A stretch of DNA of 9,893 bases, taken from an uncultured beta proteobacterium (GTDB lineage: Bacteria > Pseudomonadota > Gammaproteobacteria > Burkholderiales > Burkholderiaceae). The translations under genes and the position numbers were made by a program. This document shows positions 6,789 to 9,893 of the stretch, one piece after another (the stretch's first letter is position 1; each line of letters opens with the position of its first letter). A model generated the notes under the pieces. The model ran no database searches, was not told the origin of the DNA, and worked only from the letters and a program-made list of their open reading frames with translations. The DNA lies in assembly GCA_903944255.1 (NCBI GenBank), contig CAJARE010000023.1, forward strand, positions 1-9,893. Direction: 5' to 3'.

Positions 6789-7001
6789 ATGACTACAGTC
6801 CGCCTCCGCGAAAACGAACCATTTGAAGTGGCATTGCGCCGTTTCAAGCGCACCATTGAAAAAAATGGCCTTTTGACAGACTTGCGTGCCCGCGAGTTTT
6901 ACGAGAAGCCAACGGCTGAGCGTAAGCGTAAAAAGGCCGCCGCTGCTAAACGCCATTACAAGCGTATTCGCAGCCAAATGTTGCCTAAGAAGCTTTACTA
7001 A
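6789..7001 (+). CDS. rpsU: 30S ribosomal protein S21 (bS21)
   Basis: A 70-residue, strongly basic protein beginning MTTVRLRENEPFEVALRRFK and ending in an Arg/Lys-rich helix (AERKRKKAAAAKRHYKR) with SQMLPKKLY; length matches E. coli S21 (71). S21 binds the 30S platform near the 3' end of 16S rRNA, close to the anti-Shine-Dalgarno, and assists initiation. This is the first gene of the macromolecular synthesis operon (rpsU-dnaG-rpoD). It has its own promoter and a terminator directly after it, so it should be expressed far more than the genes downstream. The ATG at 6789 has no good Shine-Dalgarno (only a GAG well upstream), notable for an abundant ribosomal protein that itself acts at the anti-Shine-Dalgarno; autoregulation is possible but is only a suggestion. 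The alternative in-frame starts are internal to conserved sequence. Confidence 0.97.
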   Translation: MTTVRLRENEPFEVALRRFKRTIEKNGLLTDLRAREFYEKPTAERKRKKAAAAKRHYKRIRSQMLPKKLY

Positions 7002-7039
7002 TAGAATTTAGAAGCTCTCTTCACCGAGAAGCTTTGAAG

Positions 7040-7076
7040 CCCGCTGACGGTGAAACGCAGCGGGTTTTTGCTTTTT
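7040..7076 (+). terminator. Intrinsic terminator between rpsU and the yqeY-family gene
   Basis: CCCGCTG (7040-7046) pairs perfectly with CAGCGGG (7058-7064) around an 11-base loop, followed at once by TTTTTGCTTTTT. This is a canonical rho-independent terminator. As in E. coli, where a terminator separates rpsU from dnaG, it probably limits read-through so that primase and sigma factor are made at much lower levels than S21. Confidence 0.88.
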
Positions 7077-7121
7077 AATCGCTAGAAATCACTCAACATT
7101 GAATACATCAGGAACTTAGTC

Positions 7122-7568
7122 ATGACTCTTAAAGATCAAATCACTGAAGATATGAAATCTGCCATGCGCGCAAAAGAAACTGCACGTTTAAGTGCTATTC
7201 GTCTTTTGCTGGCAGCCATTAAGCAGCGCGAAGTTGATGAGCGCATTGTGGTCGATGATGCCGGTGTGATAGCGATTGTTGAAAAAATGATGAAGCAACG
7301 GAAAGATTCCATCACCCAGTTTGAAAAAGCAGGGCGAGATGATTTGGTTGCAATTGAAGTAGGCGAGATGGCTATTTTGCAAGCTTACTTGCCAGCACAA
7401 TTATCGGATGCTGAGGTTGCAGCGGCAGTAGCTGCAGCAGTAGCGGCTACTGGTGCGAGTGGTCCTCAGGATATGGGTAAGGTGATTGGCACCCTCAAGA
7501 CTCAGTTAGCTGGCAAGGCAGATATGGGTAAAGTTTCGGGTCTAGTAAAAGCCGCACTCGCAAAATAA
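7122..7568 (+). CDS. GatB/YqeY domain protein
   Basis: A 148-residue protein of the YqeY family. Visible hallmarks are the N-terminal helix LKDQITEDMKSAMRAKETAR with LSAIRLLLAAIKQREVDE, a central QRKDSITQFEKAGRDDL (59-75), EMAILQAYLPAQLSD (82-96) and the C-terminal tail-domain motifs DMGKVIGTLK (117-126) and GKADMGKVSGLVK (131-143). The C-terminal half resembles the tail domain of GatB, the amidotransferase subunit that grips tRNA, but YqeY proteins stand alone and have no amidotransferase active site, so a tRNA-related role is only a family-level guess. An alanine-valine-rich run at about 99-109 lies between the two domains. AGGAAC at 7110-7115 is well spaced from the ATG. It sits between the rpsU terminator and dnaG, a placement seen in many beta- and gammaproteobacteria, and is probably transcribed by read-through with dnaG. 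Confidence 0.93.
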   Translation: MTLKDQITEDMKSAMRAKETARLSAIRLLLAAIKQREVDERIVVDDAGVIAIVEKMMKQRKDSITQFEKAGRDDLVAIEVGEMAILQAYLPAQLSDAEVAAAVAAAVAATGASGPQDMGKVIGTLKTQLAGKADMGKVSGLVKAALAK

Positions 7569-7595
7569 GAGAACTCACCTCATACTCTTAGCCTT

Positions 7596-9539
7596 ATGGC
7601 ACTTATTCCTCAATCCTTCATTGCCGATTTACTCAATCGGGTAGACATCGTTGATGTGGTTGGGCAACACGTAAAACTGAAAAAAGCGGGCGCGAACTAT
7701 CAAGGTTTATGCCCGTTTCATTCTGAGAAATCGCCTTCATTCTCCGTATCACCCACGAAACAGTTTTATCACTGCTTTGGTTGCGGAGCACATGGTTCGG
7801 CAATTAGTTTTCTGATGGAGTACTCAGGGCTAGGTTATGTCGATGCGATCGAAGATCTTGCTCGCTCTGCAGGTCTGGATGTACCTCGTGAGGAACGCAC
7901 TGCCAATGATGTTGCACGTCAGCAGCAAGCCATGGCTTTAAGTGAAGTCATGAGTGCAGCCGCAGATTGGTATCGACAACAACTCAAAGGAAATACTCGA
8001 GCAGTCGAGTACCTTAAGGGTAGAGGCTTGACTGGAGAAATCGCTAAGCGCTATGCCCTTGGCTACACCCCTGATGGTTGGCAGGGCCTAGAAGCAGTCT
8101 TTGGAAGTTACGCCAATGAAGAGATAGCCAAAACCTTACTCGAAGGTGGTCTGTTGATTCAGGGGGAACAGACTGACAGTAGCCAGCCAGTGAAGCGTTA
8201 CGATCGTTTTCGGGATCGCATCATGTTTCCTATTCGCAATCCTAAAGGTCAAACAATTGGTTTTGGTGGACGCATCCTGGATCAAGGCGAGCCGAAGTAT
8301 TTAAATTCTCCAGAGACTCCTTTGTTCTCAAAAGGTAATACCTTGTATGGCTTGTTTGAGGCAAGACAAGCCATTCGTGCGCAAGAATATGTTTTGGTTT
8401 GCGAAGGTTATATGGATGTAGTGGCACTTGCGCAACTGGGCTTTCCGAATGCGGTTGCAACCTTAGGAACTGCATGCACTGCAAACCATGTCCGCATGCT
8501 TTTACGACAAACAGACAAAGTCGTCTTTTCTTTTGATGGTGACTCTGCTGGTCAGCGAGCTGCACAACGGGCACTCGAGGCTTGTTTACCATTGATGTCT
8601 GACGACAAAGAGATTCGTTTCTTATTTTTACCAAGTGAGCATGACCCAGATAGTTATGTACGCGCCTATGGCGCCCCTGCGTTTGAAAAAGTGATCAAAG
8701 AAGCAATGTCTATATCCAGTTTCTTTTTTAAGATCGTTAGTGAAGATCATGAGTTAACAACGCCTGAAGGTAGAGCACATACTCATCATGCTGCTAAACC
8801 TTTACTGTTATCAATGCCACCGATCGCGCTTCGCACTCAGATATTGCGAGAGTTAGCGATTCGGACAAATACGACTCCTGCTGAGTTGGAAGCTTTTTGT
8901 GGATTGACAGTCGCTCCAGCACCAGTGCGGCAATCGACATATCAAGCCGCACAAACCAGGACGCAAAATCCATTTGCAAATATGGGTAACAGACAAGGTG
9001 CACCTTGGCAGGCTTCTAAGGGCTCAGCAAAACGAGTCGCCAATCAAAGTATTGAGCCACCAAAGGCACCCACCGATTTAGCTGAGCAAATGTTGCGCGT
9101 ATTAGTTCAATTTCCTCACTTAGGAAAGGCGATGGACAGTAATCAACGAGCACTGGCTTTAAAAGCGGCAGAGCAAAGATCAGCCAAGGCACTTGAGTTA
9201 ATGAAAGACCTTCTAGCGCAATGTGATCGGGTTGAACTCATTGCTGGTGAGGATGGCAAGCCTGGTGTTGTGGGGGCAGGTGCATTTGCGATGTTCCAAG
9301 ATCAGCTATCTCACAGTGAAATGGCGCCGCTCTATGAGGTTCTCAGAAAGCGGGTGATGGACTCTGATTTGGAATTAGATGGGGCGGTTGCAGACCTAGA
9401 TGGGGCCTTTAAAAAGCTTGAATTAACCCAACTCAAACAAGAAATGACCGAAATAGCCCAAAAAATCGCTGGAAATACCGCCGATGAGCAAGACCGCGCC
9501 CGATATCGTGAATTGGGCGAAAAACTGAAATTCTCCTAA
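7596..9539 (+). CDS. dnaG: DNA primase
   Basis: A 647-residue bacterial primase that makes RNA primers for Okazaki fragments and restart at the replication fork. The N-terminal CHC2 zinc domain has C39-P-F-H42 and C60-F-G-C63 around EKSPSFSVSPTKQFYH. The RNA polymerase core carries RFRDRIMFPI (204-213), GFGGRIL (222-228) and PKYLNSPET (233-241). The TOPRIM fold has the catalytic glutamate E270 in CEGYMDVVAL and the metal-binding D314-G-D316 in FSFDGDSAGQRAA, with HDPDSYVR (349-356) further on. Residues about 438-495 form a Pro/Gln/Ala-rich linker with no recognisable fold, and 496-647 is the helical domain expected to bind DnaB helicase. The protein is longer than E. coli DnaG (581), mainly through the linker and C-terminal domain. 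No strong ribosome binding site precedes the ATG at 7596, consistent with the low primase expression known in E. coli. It lies 27 bases after the YqeY gene. Confidence 0.98.
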   Translation: MALIPQSFIADLLNRVDIVDVVGQHVKLKKAGANYQGLCPFHSEKSPSFSVSPTKQFYHCFGCGAHGSAISFLMEYSGLGYVDAIEDLARSAGLDVPREERTANDVARQQQAMALSEVMSAAADWYRQQLKGNTRAVEYLKGRGLTGEIAKRYALGYTPDGWQGLEAVFGSYANEEIAKTLLEGGLLIQGEQTDSSQPVKRYDRFRDRIMFPIRNPKGQTIGFGGRILDQGEPKYLNSPETPLFSKGNTLYGLFEARQAIRAQEYVLVCEGYMDVVALAQLGFPNAVATLGTACTANHVRMLLRQTDKVVFSFDGDSAGQRAAQRALEACLPLMSDDKEIRFLFLPSEHDPDSYVRAYGAPAFEKVIKEAMSISSFFFKIVSEDHELTTPEGRAHTHHAAKPLLLSMPPIALRTQILRELAIRTNTTPAELEAFCGLTVAPAPVRQSTYQAAQTRTQNPFANMGNRQGAPWQASKGSAKRVANQSIEPPKAPTDLAEQMLRVLVQFPHLGKAMDSNQRALALKAAEQRSAKALELMKDLLAQCDRVELIAGEDGKPGVVGAGAFAMFQDQLSHSEMAPLYEVLRKRVMDSDLELDGAVADLDGAFKKLELTQLKQEMTEIAQKIAGNTADEQDRARYRELGEKLKFS

Positions 9540-9557
9540 GAATTTTCTGAATTACCC

Positions 9558-9585
9558 CTAGAAATTTCCTTAAATTCCCCCATAT
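9558..9585 (+). promoter_or_regulatory. Putative RpoH (sigma-32) heat-shock promoter upstream of rpoD
   Basis: CTAGAAA (9558-9564) and CCCCATAT (9578-9585) are separated by 13 bases. The sigma-32 consensus is CTTGAAA, 13-15 bases, then CCCCATnT, so there is one mismatch in the -35 and none in the -10. Additional Cs just before the -35 also fit. Transcription would begin near 9592 and run into the presumed rpoD. E. coli rpoD is known to have a heat-shock promoter, located within dnaG; here the candidate lies just after the dnaG stop. Confidence 0.6.
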
Positions 9586-9609
9586 TTTTAGGAAGATGGA
9601 GGGAAAAAA

Positions 9610-9623
9610 AGTCGTAATCGACT
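9610..9623. promoter_or_regulatory. Palindrome directly upstream of the rpoD -10 box
   Basis: AGTCG (9610-9614) and CGACT (9619-9623) form an exact dyad around TAAT, and its last base is the first base of TATAAT. A related AGTCGAT is at 9723-9729. The placement fits an operator for a repressor or spacer-binding activator, but no regulator is recognised. Confidence 0.35.
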
Positions 9624-9628
9624 ATAAT
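9623..9628 (+). promoter_or_regulatory. Putative housekeeping -10 box for rpoD
   Basis: A perfect TATAAT lies 135 bases before the presumed rpoD start. No TTGACA-like -35 is found at the usual distance; an A7 run (9604-9610) and a palindrome, AGTCG-TAAT-CGACT (9610-9623), occupy the would-be spacer. Transcription would start near 9635. Confidence 0.5.
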
Positions 9629-9659
9629 CCTCTGTTCCCAAGAAAAAACCGATTTAATT

Positions 9660-9713
9660 CAGCCACTTGCGCTGTATTGTGATGAAATTTTGGGCAAGTG
9701 AACAACGGGGCTG
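9660..9713 (+). promoter_or_regulatory. Possible bulged stem-loop in the rpoD 5' leader
   Basis: The continuous arm CAGCCACTTGC (9660-9670) can pair with GCAAGT (9694-9699) and, after a 9-base bulge, GGCTG (9709-9713). The loop is 23 bases. It lies after the presumed start sites and ends 49 bases before the rpoD ATG. It does not resemble a riboswitch class I know; any regulatory role is inference. Confidence 0.35.
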
Positions 9714-9762
9714 TCATTAATCAGTCGATATCAACAACAGTAATGTGAGTAAGCGCTAATAA

Positions 9763-9893
9763 ATGCCTAATACCAAGACCAAAAAACCAGCTAAGCCAGT
9801 AAAAAGTGCTAAACCAGCACCTAAAGCTAAAGCGAAGACTCCAGCTAAACCAGCGCCTAAGAAGGTAGTTGCTAAACCAGCACCGAAGGCGAA
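9763..9893 (+). CDS. rpoD: Presumed RNA polymerase sigma-70 factor RpoD, N-terminal 43 residues, cut by the right edge
   Basis: The frame from the ATG at 9763 stays open to the edge and reads MPNTKTKKPAKPVKSAKPAP followed by more Lys/Ala/Pro, with KPAPK recurring. None of the conserved sigma regions is inside the window, so the identity rests on position: rpoD follows dnaG in the macromolecular synthesis operon across proteobacteria, and betaproteobacterial RpoD proteins often begin with a basic, low-complexity extension. The alternative is a histone H1-like Lys/Ala/Pro-rich protein, which the sequence alone cannot exclude. Two in-frame stops (TAA TAA) lie directly before the ATG, fixing the upstream limit. 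The ribosome binding site is poor (GTGAG at 9745-9749, about 13 bases away). The 223-base gap to dnaG contains two candidate promoters, suggesting control independent of rpsU and dnaG. Confidence 0.7.
   Translation, partial: MPNTKTKKPAKPVKSAKPAPKAKAKTPAKPAPKKVVAKPAPKA
9808..9887 (+). repeat. Three imperfect in-frame repeats encoding AKPAPK in the presumed rpoD start
   Basis: GCTAAACCAGCRCCKAA-like units begin at 9808, 9844 and 9871 (steps of 36 and 27 bases, both multiples of three). They differ only at third codon positions and code for the same AKPAPK peptide, so the repeat is held at protein level and keeps the reading frame. The repeat may continue past the window. Confidence 0.7.

Noticed and set aside
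6729..6977. 82-codon minus-strand reading frame
   Set aside because: Antisense to rpsU and its promoter region; the rpsU product is unmistakable.
7122..7568. GatB subunit of the Asp/Glu-tRNA amidotransferase
   Set aside because: Only the tail-type domain is shared; the protein is far too short and lacks the GatB catalytic cradle.
8242..8634. 130-codon minus-strand reading frame
   Set aside because: Antisense to the TOPRIM part of dnaG; the length is explained by the composition of the conserved coding strand, and no start signal is visible.
9557..9592. CCTAGAAAT / ATTTTTAGG stem as a dnaG terminator
   Set aside because: The nine-pair stem is AT-rich with a G-T wobble and an 18-base loop, and purines, not a U tract, follow. 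The same bases are better explained by the RpoH-type promoter.
1..9893. Mobile element, CRISPR array, tRNA or defence system
   Set aside because: I saw no spaced direct repeats, transposase or integrase motifs, tRNA-like cloverleaf or toxin-antitoxin pair; gene content is core housekeeping with even codon usage by eye.

Overview
The window looks like a core chromosomal segment of a betaproteobacterium in the order Burkholderiales, most likely Polynucleobacter or a close relative. This rests on the gene order (xseB-ispA-dxs-folE2, then tsaD divergent from rpsU-yqeY-dnaG-rpoD), on protein sequences that fit betaproteobacterial families, on moderate GC by eye and on very short intergenic gaps. 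The genus is an inference from memory of such loci; no search was run. There is no mobile element, CRISPR array, tRNA or rRNA, and no gene-free stretch above 300 bases (the longest is 223).

Left part (1-1560, minus strand): the first 127 codons of an SseA-like two-domain sulfurtransferase, running off the left edge, preceded by a complete Rieske-type oxygenase alpha subunit. The two probably share transcription from a minus-strand promoter near 1640. The leader between that promoter and the oxygenase contains two dyads.

Middle part (1713-5623, plus strand): a tight cluster of exonuclease VII small subunit (xseB), farnesyl diphosphate synthase (ispA), 1-deoxyxylulose-5-phosphate synthase (dxs) and GTP cyclohydrolase IB (folE2). 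Dxs opens the MEP isoprenoid pathway and IspA condenses its C5 products to C15, so the core of this cluster supplies quinone, undecaprenyl and related lipids. FolE2 opens folate (and queuosine) synthesis. tsaD (t6A37 tRNA modification) lies convergent to folE2.

Right part (6727-9893, plus strand): a macromolecular synthesis operon. rpsU (ribosomal protein S21) has its own extended -10 promoter and is followed by a strong intrinsic terminator; then come a YqeY-family gene, dnaG (primase) and the first 43 codons of the presumed rpoD (primary sigma factor). The operon thus links translation, replication priming and transcription.

The most interesting signal is in the 223-bp dnaG-rpoD gap. A close match to the RpoH (sigma-32) heat-shock promoter consensus, CTAGAAA-N13-CCCCATAT, lies about 40 bases upstream of a perfect TATAAT whose upstream flank is a small palindrome. 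A further dyad follows in the presumed leader. E. coli also drives rpoD from a heat-shock promoter, but that one lies inside dnaG. I see no wholly new system; the window is mostly conserved housekeeping genes with a few regulatory details worth checking.
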